From a virus: 49,335 bases of DNA. A program made the translations under genes and the position numbers. Position 1 is the stretch's first letter; every line of letters begins with the position of its first letter. Location: IMG/VR virus record IMGVR_UViG_3300031839_000948, positions 1-49,335 of that record; one strand, 5' to 3'. The notes beneath the pieces were generated by a model. It was not told where the DNA came from, searched no databases, and was given only the letters and a program-made list of their open reading frames with translations. Positions 21,227-30,596 of this stretch are shown one piece after another.

Positions 21227-21738
21227 TGCCAATGTTTATGTACGAATGCAGGTCGTGCTCAAACAAGTTTGAAGAGCTTTTTATGTCAGTAAATGCTGAA
21301 ACAGAAACAACTAGTTGTCATTTCTGTGATGAAACCGCTACTAAGTGTGGAATCCAGCGATTTACTCATGTTGGTCCAGTGTTTGAGGGTTTAGATGATT
21401 ACTCAATTGCTTTTGGAAAAGAAGTAAAGACATACAAAGACATTAAAAAGCTTGAAGACGAAAACGGCTGGTCTCGAATGACTCACGATACGCAGCGATA
21501 CAAAGACTACGTTTCTAATGCTAAACAAGAAATGTATGAAATGGGCGAAGCGTACAATAAGGGAAGTCACATTGGTCTTACTGATCATATCTACAAAAAA
21601 GAAATGATCGATGGGACTGGGTGGTCTGAATCAAAATACGCTAAGTGGAAGTCTAAAGCCGACGTAGTTGAAACTACCGCTCGTTCCGGTAAAGTTGATA
21701 TCTCTCAAAAAGCAACGGCTAAGCCGTCTGCTAAATAG
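21226..21738 (+). CDS. FmdB-type zinc ribbon protein with extended tail
   Basis: Residues 1-42 form an FmdB-like zinc ribbon: MPMFMYECRSCSNKFEELF with Cys8/Cys11, then CHFC (Cys31/Cys34). The family typically begins MP-Y-Y-C--C. About 125 polar, helical residues follow (TYKDIKKLEDENGW, then KYAKWKSKADVVETTA), with a Lys/Ala-rich end. A second, free-standing FmdB-like protein is encoded at 48440-48625. Location among head genes suggests a virion or assembly role. Confidence 0.7.
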   Translation: MPMFMYECRSCSNKFEELFMSVNAETETTSCHFCDETATKCGIQRFTHVGPVFEGLDDYSIAFGKEVKTYKDIKKLEDENGWSRMTHDTQRYKDYVSNAKQEMYEMGEAYNKGSHIGLTDHIYKKEMIDGTGWSESKYAKWKSKADVVETTARSGKVDISQKATAKPSAK

Positions 21739-21747
21739 GAATTTATA

Positions 21748-22266
21748 ATGGCCGCAGAATACACATCAGAACAACTTGCATCTATGCCTCTTGAAGACCT
21801 TGAGGCTCTTGTAATGCAAGAGAGCGAAAACCTTAGCAATCTATTGGCGACTGGTTCAGCAGAAACTCTTCCAGCCTCTCCTATGCCAGAAGAGCTTGCA
21901 GCTATGCCAGATGAGCCCACAGAGCTTATTGAAGAAGAGCTTCCTGATGTTTCTGCGCCTGCGGTTATGGATCCAGAAGTTCCTCTGGATATGCTTTCTC
22001 CAGACATGATCCAATCTGCAACAGCAGCTTTGGTAGAAGCTGGATTTCTTGATCAGGCAACTAATCAAATGTCACCTGATTTGATTCAGGTATTTCAGGG
22101 TGTGGCTGATATCCAGTCACCAGGAATTTATAATCTAAGCAACGACGCAGACTTAATGGAGTTCGTCAATGGAATCGCAAACGGAATCATCCCCCTCGCA
22201 GGAGCAGCAGGAAGCGCTGCCCCAATCATCCCCGGACCAGCAGCACCTCCAATCCCCGGAGCTTGA
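21748..22266 (+). CDS. Acidic head-region protein, possible scaffold partner
   Basis: The 172-residue protein is very acidic and Met/Pro/Ala-rich: MPLEDLEALVMQESENLSNL, MPEELAAMPDEPTELIEEEL, a PDMIQSATAALVEAGFLD unit echoed by SPDLIQVFQGVADI, and an Ala/Pro-rich hydrophobic end. Acidic proteins before the capsid gene are often scaffolds or head-completion proteins. The last 98 bases overlap the start of the scaffold-like gene in another frame. Confidence 0.6.
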   Translation: MAAEYTSEQLASMPLEDLEALVMQESENLSNLLATGSAETLPASPMPEELAAMPDEPTELIEEELPDVSAPAVMDPEVPLDMLSPDMIQSATAALVEAGFLDQATNQMSPDLIQVFQGVADIQSPGIYNLSNDADLMEFVNGIANGIIPLAGAAGSAAPIIPGPAAPPIPGA

Positions 22267-23068
22267 CAGTGGTACAAGTCAAGAATCATCAGATGCCCCT
22301 GAAGTTGTGGGTACTGAAGAATCAGGGGAAAGTCTTGCACTTGAAGCCGCACAGAGTGACCCGGAGTTGCTGGCTAACCCCAATGAGGCAGAAGCTCCTA
22401 CAGAGGAAGAAGCACCTGAAGCCCCCGCGCCTGAGATAACATTTGATAGCTTTGATGATATAAATGTTGACTCAATGCCGGAAGAGGTAAAGTCTTACGT
22501 TCAGCCAATCATGAGCCTTGTTGCTCAAGAAGTTGCTGTAATGAAGGCAGAAAAAGAGTCTTTTGAAAGTGCCCGTAAAGAGTTTGTTGATCTAATCGAT
22601 GCAATGGAAAGCTCTGGATACGACGTAAAGCCCCTGCAAACACGTATTGATGAGCAGAATGATTTCATATCTTCTATGTCTACAGATATGATTGATACTG
22701 CTTGGCAGGCGTTTAATGAAACGCACCCTGAGTTTGAAAATATCCCAGACAATGCACGAGAGTTGTTCTCAAAAGAACTTGAACAACTTTATGAGCGGCA
22801 TGAGGGTAAAACTGTTTTAGATAGAATGAACAATGCCTATTCATACTCTTTGTGGAAAGCAGGTGTTGACAAAAGTTCACTAACTCAGAAGAAACATGAT
22901 AGTGTTTCAAAAGAAAATACTACAGAAACAAAACAACCTAATGAAGCTGCTCACAAACAAGCCGCTATTGCAGACGGCAGGATTGCAACAAGTTCTCCTG
23001 TACGTAGCCTTGGCGAGCTTGATTGGGGTGAAGTTTTAGATAGGCACTCTCACCTTTTGGACAGATAA
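22169..23068 (+). CDS. Probable scaffolding protein
   Basis: The 299-residue protein has a Glu/Ser/Pro-rich N-terminal third (to about 95), a long helical middle VKSYVQPIMSLVAQEV, VMKAEKESFESARKEFVDLI and an acidic-helical DTAWQAFNETHPEF region, ending SLGELDWGEVLDRHSHLLDR. Size, acidity, predicted coiled coil and location directly before the capsid gene fit a podovirus scaffold. The start ATG 22169 has GGAG seven bases upstream, so the 98-base overlap with the previous gene appears real; ATGs further in would shorten it without a better ribosome site. Confidence 0.7.
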   Translation: MESQTESSPSQEQQEALPQSSPDQQHLQSPELDSGTSQESSDAPEVVGTEESGESLALEAAQSDPELLANPNEAEAPTEEEAPEAPAPEITFDSFDDINVDSMPEEVKSYVQPIMSLVAQEVAVMKAEKESFESARKEFVDLIDAMESSGYDVKPLQTRIDEQNDFISSMSTDMIDTAWQAFNETHPEFENIPDNARELFSKELEQLYERHEGKTVLDRMNNAYSYSLWKAGVDKSSLTQKKHDSVSKENTTETKQPNEAAHKQAAIADGRIATSSPVRSLGELDWGEVLDRHSHLLDR

Positions 23069-23088
23069 CCCCTCCTCGGAGATAAAAA

Positions 23089-24189
23089 ATGGCTCTTCTA
23101 GAGTACGCAACCCTGACAGTGCCGGACGTCGTTAAGAAGTCCGTCGTATCCTTTTACAACCGTGATCCACTGCTCAAGGCTCTCCAGTCTCGTATGCAAG
23201 TCAAGCGCTCTGGCGGAACAAATGTCCGCGTTGTTCGCGTCAAGTCTGGTCACTCAGACGTTGTCGAGATCAATGAGACAAACCTTTCGGTTCCATTGGC
23301 TAAGCGTGAGACGCTCAGTGCAATGACCGGTGACTGGGCTAAGTACATCAAGCCCGTCATTCTTCCGCACATCGATCGTGATCGTATGAGCAGCAAGGAA
23401 GAGGTTAAGCGCTTCGTTCAAGACGAGTCTAACGCTGCAATGCAGTCTCTTCGTAACGATGTCACTCGTCAGATCTACCTCGGAAACGTTTCTAATCTTC
23501 TTGGTCTTGCAAGCCTGAATGGTGCTCGTACTTCTGGTACTGCTTCTGGTTTTGCAAACGGTGCTATTCAGTTCCAGAGTCCTGCTGCTCAGGCAACTGA
23601 GGGACTTAGCTATCTGAATGAGACTCGCGTTAACGATGTTACCAACTTTGTTGATAACTGGTTCAACCAGTTTGCACTTGGTACTGTCGGCACAACCTTC
23701 CTTCCCGCTGCGGAAGAGTTGAAGATTACTGCTGACACCTACGCTGACGATGAAGAAGGCATCTCCTTGGGTATCCTTGGTATTGCTGATCACGTTCTGC
23801 TTGGCGATGAGGTTCGCACTACCGGTGCTGCTTCTGGTCCTCAACTTATGTACACAGTGAATGACATTACCTCTGGTAAGGCCAACCCTACTGTGCACAT
23901 TGTGAACGGTGTTCAGTACCATGCAAACCGGTGGATGACTGCTGGATCAGTGGTCGGATCTGGAGGACGAGCAGTAGTAAACCCTGTGTATCTGCTCAAC
24001 CCCAACACTATTGAGTACTGGGTAAACGCAAACAATGACTTCCGAGTCACTAAGTTTACGGATCACCTTGAGACTTCAAACGTTGATGCTGACGTTGGTT
24101 ACATCATCATGGAAATCCAGTTGGCTACAACCAACCCGATGGCCAATGGTGCAGTTGCTACTGCCGCCGTTGACTCAACCGACGCTTAA
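23089..24189 (+). CDS. Major capsid protein
   Basis: The 366-residue protein follows the scaffold and opens MALLEYATLTVPDVVKKSVV with an N-arm, then NVRVVRVKSGHSDVVEINE and an extended-loop-like region KRETLSAMTGDWAKYIKPVI, a spine-helix-like VKRFVQDESNAAMQSLRNDV, and later strands (YHANRWMTAGSVV). This is compatible with the HK97 fold. Codon use shifts to C-ending, major-tRNA codons (CGT, AAG, GTC), as expected for the most abundant virion protein. A UUCG hairpin follows. Confidence 0.85.
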   Translation: MALLEYATLTVPDVVKKSVVSFYNRDPLLKALQSRMQVKRSGGTNVRVVRVKSGHSDVVEINETNLSVPLAKRETLSAMTGDWAKYIKPVILPHIDRDRMSSKEEVKRFVQDESNAAMQSLRNDVTRQIYLGNVSNLLGLASLNGARTSGTASGFANGAIQFQSPAAQATEGLSYLNETRVNDVTNFVDNWFNQFALGTVGTTFLPAAEELKITADTYADDEEGISLGILGIADHVLLGDEVRTTGAASGPQLMYTVNDITSGKANPTVHIVNGVQYHANRWMTAGSVVGSGGRAVVNPVYLLNPNTIEYWVNANNDFRVTKFTDHLETSNVDADVGYIIMEIQLATTNPMANGAVATAAVDSTDA

Positions 24190-24199
24190 TCATTCACTC

Positions 24200-24215
24200 G
24201 CCCCCTTCGGGGGGC
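24200..24215 (+). other. UUCG-capped hairpin after the capsid gene
   Basis: GCCCCC-TTCG-GGGGGC is a perfect six-pair stem with a tetraloop, 10 bases after the capsid stop. No T-run follows, so it more likely protects or processes the mRNA than terminates it. Confidence 0.75.
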
Positions 24216-24236
24216 AAACTTATTTGGAGGCCAATC

Positions 24237-24695
24237 ATGGCTGAAGTATATCTTACTACTCCTTCGGATACATCGACCGACGCTCCTGGTGTTGTTGGTG
24301 AAATCCGTGAACACATTGACGCAACATATGGCCGTCAGTTTTACCGTCTGGTAAAGGCTGATGGTGCTGATCTTGCTGCAAACATCATGGTTAAGTACTC
24401 TTCTGGTTCTAGTGTTCTCGTTGTTAAGACTGGCGCTGCCCAGGTAAACAACGGAAGCATTGCCGGAGCTACCCAGAACATTATTCCCAATGGTAAGTAC
24501 GGTTGGGTTGTTTGTGGTGGACAGTGCGGAGTGCTCGCTAACGGTGCTATTGCTGCAAATGTAGCAGTTGCTACTCATGGCACAGACGGAAAGGTTGACG
24601 ATGCAACTGTGACAGAGGGAACCACCGTTGGTATCGCTCCTTCTGCAATAACCTCTGGTGCTGTTGGAACCATTCGCCTCTGGGCAATGATGTAA
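24237..24695 (+). CDS. Candidate capsid decoration protein
   Basis: A 152-residue beta-rich, Gly/Ala/Val/Thr-rich protein: VVGEIREHIDATYGRQFYRL, VVKTGAAQVNNGSIAG, CGVLANGAIAANVAVATHG, TVTEGTTVGIAPSAI and a final IRLWAMM. Repeated short turns and the position after the capsid gene resemble decoration or head-fibre proteins. It shares the capsid gene's favoured codons and lies between its hairpin and a terminator, suggesting similarly high expression. Confidence 0.6.
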   Translation: MAEVYLTTPSDTSTDAPGVVGEIREHIDATYGRQFYRLVKADGADLAANIMVKYSSGSSVLVVKTGAAQVNNGSIAGATQNIIPNGKYGWVVCGGQCGVLANGAIAANVAVATHGTDGKVDDATVTEGTTVGIAPSAITSGAVGTIRLWAMM

Positions 24696-24716
24696 GGCTA
24701 ATTGCCGCCTGCTAAG

Positions 24717-24755
24717 ATCCCCTAAGAGTGGTATGCTCTTAGGGGATTCTTTTTT
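24717..24755 (+). terminator. Rho-independent terminator after the capsid pair
   Basis: ATCCCCTAAGAG (24717-24728) and CTCTTAGGGGAT (24736-24747) form a perfect twelve-pair stem with loop TGGTATG, followed by TCTTTTTT. The next gene begins 13 bases later without an obvious new promoter, so termination is probably partial. Confidence 0.9.
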
Positions 24756-24767
24756 GTAGAGGTTACT

Positions 24768-26315
24768 ATGAACCTATCTGATCTTAGAGAAGCAATCCGC
24801 GTAAAGACTGGGTACCCAGAGCGCGGTGATTCGGGCACACGAAGGCTTAATAACGTTATCAATCAGTCGCTTAGGACGCTCTGGGGGGAGATACCTGAAG
24901 TTCTTCTTAGAGATGAAGAGCGGCTACAGCTTGAGCCTCAAAGAGCTTGCACTGTAGTGCTAGACTCAAGTGACAAGAAAGTCTTTAAGATTACAGCAGG
25001 TGAGTCAACTTTTACAAATGCTGAGATATCAAACAAGATTCTATCTGCTCGGTGGTTTGAGTGGAACTACAATGGAAATTGGTATCATCGACGCATAGCT
25101 GAGGTTGGAACATTTACAGCAGATGGCGCTACTCGTCTTATGGTTGTTGTGACTGAGCCTGTCCCGACAGAAGCCGCAAGTACCTCTGTTGCCATGAAGG
25201 CAAACATCTACACATACCAATACCCGTATGATGCAGACATACAGTCTATTAAGAGAATAGTAAAGAACCCTGAGACCAACCCAAGAGAAGTACCTCTTTC
25301 TTTGATTGGCGCTGAAATGAGCGCAATGAAGATTGGGTCTGGATGGCAATCAGAAGGTCAAATTCAATACTTTTCTCGTGGAGACTTCTACCAACAAGAA
25401 GCTCCTCATTACAAAATTAAAGCTGACATACCAAGCAGGAATGCGCTTAATACTAAAAAGTGGGGGTATGACCCTGCAGATTCTGCTGAAGATGCTAGCT
25501 ATGGTCCCGCTGGTGAGTTTAGTTACAAGGTATGCCATGTTTGGGGGCGATACCCCATGGAGATGGGCCAGATAGATGGTGGAGCATCTGACCCAGACTG
25601 TGGATATCCTTTTTATATTTCATCACCTTCTGAATCATCTGAACTAGTTTCAACAAACTGGGGTGAATCAGCAATTAGGCTCCAGCTTCCAGATATTGAT
25701 TATGTATATGGTTTTGGTAAAGAATCTGCTTTGAGTGGAGCAGCGAGTTCTTTCCACAAGTCTGGGATTGAAAAGTGGATCTTCCGTGCTCGACACAAGA
25801 CCAATCTATTTGATGGAGCAGGCAGCACGCTTACCGGAAGTCTTCATGACAACCTTATGGAGAATGACGAAATCTACTACCTGTGGAAAGTTGTTGATGC
25901 AGAAACAACTGAGCTTCTAGATCACGGACAAATGGACCCAGTTTCTAGAAAATACCAACTAAAAGACTTTATGGGTCACTACCACATGAAGTTCGATAAG
26001 AGACCTTCATCTAAAGATCAGATCTTAATGTCTTGTGTTCGTCGTCCTCCAACATTGAACTACGATACAGACAGCCCTAATCTTCCTCCAGAATGCTACT
26101 CATGCATTGTTGAGCTTGCTTGCTCATACTTGGTTGGAGATAGGGATGGGGACATTAAGCGCAAAAGCTTGTACTACGATTCCCATGTTATGGAGCTTCA
26201 AAAGCTAAAGAGAATGTATACGTTCTCTGGACACGAGAGGCCGTCATTCGGCAACGGTCTTCGTACAACTAATTATCTTAGAGTTGGAGACTACCCAGTA
26301 ACGGAGACTTCGTAA
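24768..26315 (+). CDS. Probable head-tail adaptor protein
   Basis: The 515-residue protein starts MNLSDLREAIRVKTGYPERG and RRLNNVINQSLRTLWGEIPE, like phage adaptors, and ends with VELACSYLVGDRDGDIKRKS and YYDSHVMELQKLKRMY helices typical of that family. A large insertion between (about 60-430) may form an extra domain facing the tail. It would bind the portal and connect the nozzle. It ends at the start of the nozzle gene (TAATG). Confidence 0.6.
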   Translation: MNLSDLREAIRVKTGYPERGDSGTRRLNNVINQSLRTLWGEIPEVLLRDEERLQLEPQRACTVVLDSSDKKVFKITAGESTFTNAEISNKILSARWFEWNYNGNWYHRRIAEVGTFTADGATRLMVVVTEPVPTEAASTSVAMKANIYTYQYPYDADIQSIKRIVKNPETNPREVPLSLIGAEMSAMKIGSGWQSEGQIQYFSRGDFYQQEAPHYKIKADIPSRNALNTKKWGYDPADSAEDASYGPAGEFSYKVCHVWGRYPMEMGQIDGGASDPDCGYPFYISSPSESSELVSTNWGESAIRLQLPDIDYVYGFGKESALSGAASSFHKSGIEKWIFRARHKTNLFDGAGSTLTGSLHDNLMENDEIYYLWKVVDAETTELLDHGQMDPVSRKYQLKDFMGHYHMKFDKRPSSKDQILMSCVRRPPTLNYDTDSPNLPPECYSCIVELACSYLVGDRDGDIKRKSLYYDSHVMELQKLKRMYTFSGHERPSFGNGLRTTNYLRVGDYPVTETS

Positions 26316-28648
26316 TGGCATGGCCAGAATACAAAGGTAAAACAATTGGTTTTGCCAAAGTTATGGGTGAACTGCCTGTATCTGATGGGACTGTTGCATA
26401 TGAAATCATGAATTTCACAGCAACCCCTACAGGGTTTCTTGAGAATAAGTTTAGTTTAATGCCGCTTATTCCAACTGAATGGAACATGGAGTCCCCGTCA
26501 GAGACGGATCTAAAGCCTGGAAACAAACAACCAGATGAACTTAAGAAGGTACTCGCTATGCGATACCTTAAGTGGGATGGGGAAAGTCCAGAGCTTTTGT
26601 TTCTAACGAGTACTGGTACCTTTCGTTTTGATCCATCAAATAGAACTGGCCATATAGCTTACGGGTCCACTAATCTTGGAGATACGTCTTCTAACGGACT
26701 TGTAGAACAGTTCTACTACACAAAAGAAAATGAAAAGAAGTCTATAAAGCCTCAAAGCATACCAATGTTTGCTCCTCAAACAGAGGTTGTAGGTAATAGA
26801 GTTTACTTTACGTTTAGTGATGGCGGTGGTGCCTACGTTTGGGATGGGCACAGGATTAGGGATTACGGCTACTCAGTAGCGCCCTCTACGATTAGTGCGC
26901 TCGGGCCTAGGTCAAACATAGGGGCTGGAGGAAAAGGGACTGAGTGGTCAAATGGTGGCGGTTTTAGCGTCTCTGGTAGAATTGGAACCCTAAACTACAA
27001 CCTTACAAATGTTTCTGAAGAACAGGCAGTCACAACAGGTGGTATTGAGGCCGGTCTTTATTACTACTCTGTAGTATATGAAAACGAAGACGGAGCTTAC
27101 TCAGAATCGGCACCTAAAAGTAGCCGAGTAAGTATCCAGTTTCATGTGGCTAGCGTTAATGGTCACCCCAATGGAATCCAAGGTCTTAGACGTAGCTTTT
27201 GGTTAAATGATATTCCAAAGGGACCGCCAGGTACAGTTGCAAGAATCTTACTTAGAACAATGAATCTAAGTTCACTTCCTTCTGGTGAAGTGGGTAATCT
27301 TAGGTTTGTTCATAGAATCCCAAACAACAGTGCAACAGAATATCTTGATGATATTCCAGACTCTGAATTAGGATCAGAGTGGGACAATAGACGTAAAATT
27401 CCGACAGGGTTTTACTTTATGAAGTTCTTTAATGGTTCTATGTTTTTGCTTAGAACTGATTCTCATCCATCCAGAGTTTGGTGGAGTGAGCAAGGTGCGG
27501 GTCATGGGGCTATCCCTGAAAGCTTTATTAGTTCTCAGTGGAAAGATGTGTTCCCTGAAACAGGACCGATTACAGGATCACTACCGATTAGTATTGATAG
27601 CAAGCAGGCTATGCTTGTTTTTAAAGAAAAAGCTACTCACTACATTTCTGGTTCATACGCTCGCCCTGGAACTGAAGGGTGGGCATTTGGAACTATTAGT
27701 ACTATCGCTGGATGCTCTGGTCCCAACCTGAGCCAGTCATCTCCTGATGGTCAAGTTATCTGGTACGGAAACGGCACTTTTTGGATGCTTGATTCAAGCA
27801 AAGGTAAGGGCGCAGTAGACATTGGTGCTGCCATTAGAAAAAGACTTAAGAAAGTTAATTCTAAATATGCTCAATTTGGTAGCTCTTGGGTAGATAAAAG
27901 AACAAAAGAAATGGTCTTCTGTTTGCCTTTTGAAGACTCTTCAACTCCAGATTTACAGTTTGTATGGGACTACCTGAACAGAGGTTGGAGACTTCGACAA
28001 GACCTTAAAATAAGTGCTGTTGAGCAGATTGATGACTTAGTTTTAATCGCTGGCTCTTGGAAGGGCCGCGTTGGTAAAAATACAGAAGTTGGAGAGGCAA
28101 CAGGAGCGATTAAAGCTACTGACACCGTGTGGGTATATCAGCGAGGATACCCAAACTATGAAGTAGGCTCTGATCTTACCTGTACCTATACAAGTGGATG
28201 GATGAGCTTACTAGAGTTTGGTCCAGCATTCCATGCTTCTCAAAGAGCAGCAGATTCAGTATTCACCATGGAAGAGCGATCAGCTAGAATAGCAACTGTC
28301 TCAACGTATGCTGATTGGGATTTTGATAATCCTATATCTAAAGACTTAGAGGTGTCTTTGATTCATCCTGAAAACAACAGCATTGATGTGTATTCGGGAA
28401 CAAACGTTGCCTTAAAACAAGAGACTACAAACTCTGTAGAGGCTAGCTATAGTGACGAAACATCTAAGTACCGAGACTCTAGAGCTTACACGCACAGGCT
28501 TCCTATTGACATACCATCCTGTACAGTGTTTAGTCTTTCTTTAAGCGCTTCCTGTATTGATGACCCTATGGCAATCATTAGCATTGATGCTTACGGTCCC
28601 ATCAGCAGTAACGCTGCGACAAGAAGCCCCGCACTCTACGAGAAATAA
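26315..28648 (+). CDS. Probable tail nozzle / tubular tail protein
   Basis: This 777-residue, beta-rich protein follows the adaptor, as in podoviruses. Repeated blade-like strands are visible (ELLFLTSTGTFRFDPSNR, RVYFTFSDGGGAYVWDG, SVVYENEDGAYSE, AMLVFKEKATHYISGSY, VIWYGNGTFWMLDSSKG, LQFVWDYLNRGWRL), consistent with the beta-propeller nozzles of T7/P22-type tails. A C-terminal region (from about 620) adds a different beta domain that may bind fibres. Confidence 0.68.
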   Translation: MAWPEYKGKTIGFAKVMGELPVSDGTVAYEIMNFTATPTGFLENKFSLMPLIPTEWNMESPSETDLKPGNKQPDELKKVLAMRYLKWDGESPELLFLTSTGTFRFDPSNRTGHIAYGSTNLGDTSSNGLVEQFYYTKENEKKSIKPQSIPMFAPQTEVVGNRVYFTFSDGGGAYVWDGHRIRDYGYSVAPSTISALGPRSNIGAGGKGTEWSNGGGFSVSGRIGTLNYNLTNVSEEQAVTTGGIEAGLYYYSVVYENEDGAYSESAPKSSRVSIQFHVASVNGHPNGIQGLRRSFWLNDIPKGPPGTVARILLRTMNLSSLPSGEVGNLRFVHRIPNNSATEYLDDIPDSELGSEWDNRRKIPTGFYFMKFFNGSMFLLRTDSHPSRVWWSEQGAGHGAIPESFISSQWKDVFPETGPITGSLPISIDSKQAMLVFKEKATHYISGSYARPGTEGWAFGTISTIAGCSGPNLSQSSPDGQVIWYGNGTFWMLDSSKGKGAVDIGAAIRKRLKKVNSKYAQFGSSWVDKRTKEMVFCLPFEDSSTPDLQFVWDYLNRGWRLRQDLKISAVEQIDDLVLIAGSWKGRVGKNTEVGEATGAIKATDTVWVYQRGYPNYEVGSDLTCTYTSGWMSLLEFGPAFHASQRAADSVFTMEERSARIATVSTYADWDFDNPISKDLEVSLIHPENNSIDVYSGTNVALKQETTNSVEASYSDETSKYRDSRAYTHRLPIDIPSCTVFSLSLSASCIDDPMAIISIDAYGPISSNAATRSPALYEK

Positions 28649-28649
28649 A

Positions 28650-29522
28650 ATGAGTCTATACAAGCCATTTGGAAACTCTAAGAATGAAGTTGTTGATCCC
28701 GATAAACTAGCAAGAGATTGGACTGAAGCTAGAAATGTTATCAATAGCACTACTTCTTGGCAGTTTTGTTCTCAAGACAAGAGTGGTCTTTCGTATTCAG
28801 GCATAGCCAAGAATGGCGCTGGCGTTCGTGTTTTACAAAAACAACGGTTTGCTTACGCCTATGCTGGACAAAATGGTAATGTAGATGCCCATAATCTTAT
28901 GTCTTCTGGGTCCGGCCTTAGTCAGCCATGGCTCATACCCTATCTTAGAGGGTACCAAGATGTGTTTGATGGAGACCTAAAGATTACCTGGACCTCTGAA
29001 GAGCCTGAGCTTGTTTTAATTGGCTACTCTATGTGGGCATATAGGCTTTCTTCTTCCCAAGAAAACACAAATAACTATACAAAAAATGACTCGCTTGATA
29101 TTAAAGATGAAAGCACAGAACACTTGGGAAGTTCTTTTTATAGTAATGCTGATGTTCGGGTAAGAACGATTCTTGGTCTTCGTCTTGATGGATCAATAAT
29201 TGAAGGGTCAGGACCAGGAACAAATGTAGCGACTATTGGAAAAGAAGCCACTAGAGGATCTGGCTCCAGAGAAAAGGGTATTGTAACTTCCAGTTCTTCT
29301 GTTCACTTGCTCCGTGCTGGAACGCACACCCTTAGCCCAGTTGCAGGACAAACAGTTGCAGCAAAAGAAGACTCAGGGGAAAATGCACAGGAAAAAATTA
29401 CCTACTTCTCTAACGGATATGTAGATGGAGAAGAAGGAAATAGCACCAACTTGGGTGTAGGCATAATTAACGCAAGGGTACACGTAATACGGTTTCCTCG
29501 CGGAAAAATGCTTGGAGATTAA
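28650..29522 (+). CDS. Tail-region structural protein 1
   Basis: From ATG 28650 the 290-residue protein begins MSLYKPFGNSKNEVVDPDKL and is beta-rich, with ELVLIGYSMWAYRLSS, RTILGLRLDGSIIEGSG, SVHLLRAGTHTLSPVAGQ and INARVHVIRFPRG. The RLDG/LL--GTHTL order recurs loosely in the third protein of this set (LYVDG, LLKLSKGYHTF), suggesting distant relatives. Position after the nozzle suggests a tail-attached spike or fibre-base protein. Confidence 0.6.
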   Translation: MSLYKPFGNSKNEVVDPDKLARDWTEARNVINSTTSWQFCSQDKSGLSYSGIAKNGAGVRVLQKQRFAYAYAGQNGNVDAHNLMSSGSGLSQPWLIPYLRGYQDVFDGDLKITWTSEEPELVLIGYSMWAYRLSSSQENTNNYTKNDSLDIKDESTEHLGSSFYSNADVRVRTILGLRLDGSIIEGSGPGTNVATIGKEATRGSGSREKGIVTSSSSVHLLRAGTHTLSPVAGQTVAAKEDSGENAQEKITYFSNGYVDGEEGNSTNLGVGIINARVHVIRFPRGKMLGD

Positions 29523-29524
29523 TA

Positions 29525-30595
29525 ATGTCAACGTACCCTAAAACAAACGATCAAACAGGAATCAGCAGCATTCAGTTAATGCAAAATACTGTTGCTGATG
29601 AAGCAAACTCTATTGATTCAGAAATGATTGGTAGAGGTTCTGTTGGCTCGGATGTTCTAAATGATTCTGTTATTTATTGCGCTAGAAACTTTAGTGTCAA
29701 TGAGCAGATAGAGTCACAAAATATCTTTCGATATCGGCCTTTTCCAGAAACAATAGCAGGCCCACATTGGAGTGTTACGCCCGTAAACACAGACCCAATT
29801 GTCGATGAGCATACATCTATCTGGCATAGGCAAGAACGAAGAGAGTGGGGAGTTCTTGATTCTCACTCTAGCGGGACGCTAGCAGATCTAGCAAATCCAG
29901 ATATTGTTGAAACAATAACAACTGATGATTGGATTGGTAGCGCTGACTTTGATTCAGACTTGCGCTTTAAGCATCCTTTTAAGTCTAAGATGTTTAAAAT
30001 ACCCAATCGTGGTCGAGGGTATAATCTTCTATTTCATACAGATATAAACTTGTCATTTGCAACAGGAAACAAAGGAGGGCCTGATACAAAATGGATTCGT
30101 TGGTTTGGCGGACAACGGATTTGGACATCTGTAATCTATGCTTTAAAGCCAAACATTAACTCTAAAAGAGTTCTTTGTTGGTCTCCTGGCCATATGATTG
30201 GAGCATCAGCGAGTATTAGTTTCGACAAAAATGATAACTTTCCTAGTATACAAAAAACGCACTCATATACTGATGTCATTAGCGTAAATGATACTTTTAT
30301 TAGGCGCCTGTGTGATGCTCAAGGTATTGATTTTGTTGATAAAAAAATGGAACTTGATGGAACATCATCATTTGGTTGGGCAGTCACAGCATGTTTAGAT
30401 CGTTGGGATGAGGTTGATCCTCATACTGATGATAAGTATGCATTTGGCAGTTCGTTCAGCACATCGTTTGCATCAGAACAATTAACAGGACTAGCCCAGG
30501 GTCAAAGAATACAGGTTGTTGGTGGAAACACTAACTTTATTGCCTTCAAAGACATTGATAATGGCGCAGACAGCCTGACCAACTACGGAAGTTAG
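29525..30595 (+). CDS. Tail-region structural protein 2
   Basis: The 356-residue protein has an N-terminus with fibre-like spacing (SSIQLMQNTVADEANSIDSE, IGRGSVGSDVLNDSV), then aromatic beta segments GPHWSVTPVNTDPIV, YNLLFHTDINLSFATG, RWFGGQRIWTSVIYALKP and a closing QVVGGNTNFIAFKDIDNG. No enzyme motif is seen. It sits between two loosely related proteins and is probably a tail attachment component. Confidence 0.58.
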   Translation: MSTYPKTNDQTGISSIQLMQNTVADEANSIDSEMIGRGSVGSDVLNDSVIYCARNFSVNEQIESQNIFRYRPFPETIAGPHWSVTPVNTDPIVDEHTSIWHRQERREWGVLDSHSSGTLADLANPDIVETITTDDWIGSADFDSDLRFKHPFKSKMFKIPNRGRGYNLLFHTDINLSFATGNKGGPDTKWIRWFGGQRIWTSVIYALKPNINSKRVLCWSPGHMIGASASISFDKNDNFPSIQKTHSYTDVISVNDTFIRRLCDAQGIDFVDKKMELDGTSSFGWAVTACLDRWDEVDPHTDDKYAFGSSFSTSFASEQLTGLAQGQRIQVVGGNTNFIAFKDIDNGADSLTNYGS

Positions 30596-30596
30596 A

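Noticed and set aside
23254-23922. 222-residue open frame opposite the capsid gene
   Set aside because: It is fully antisense to a clear capsid gene with strong codon bias, has no ribosome site and its product is Ser/Thr/Val-rich noise.
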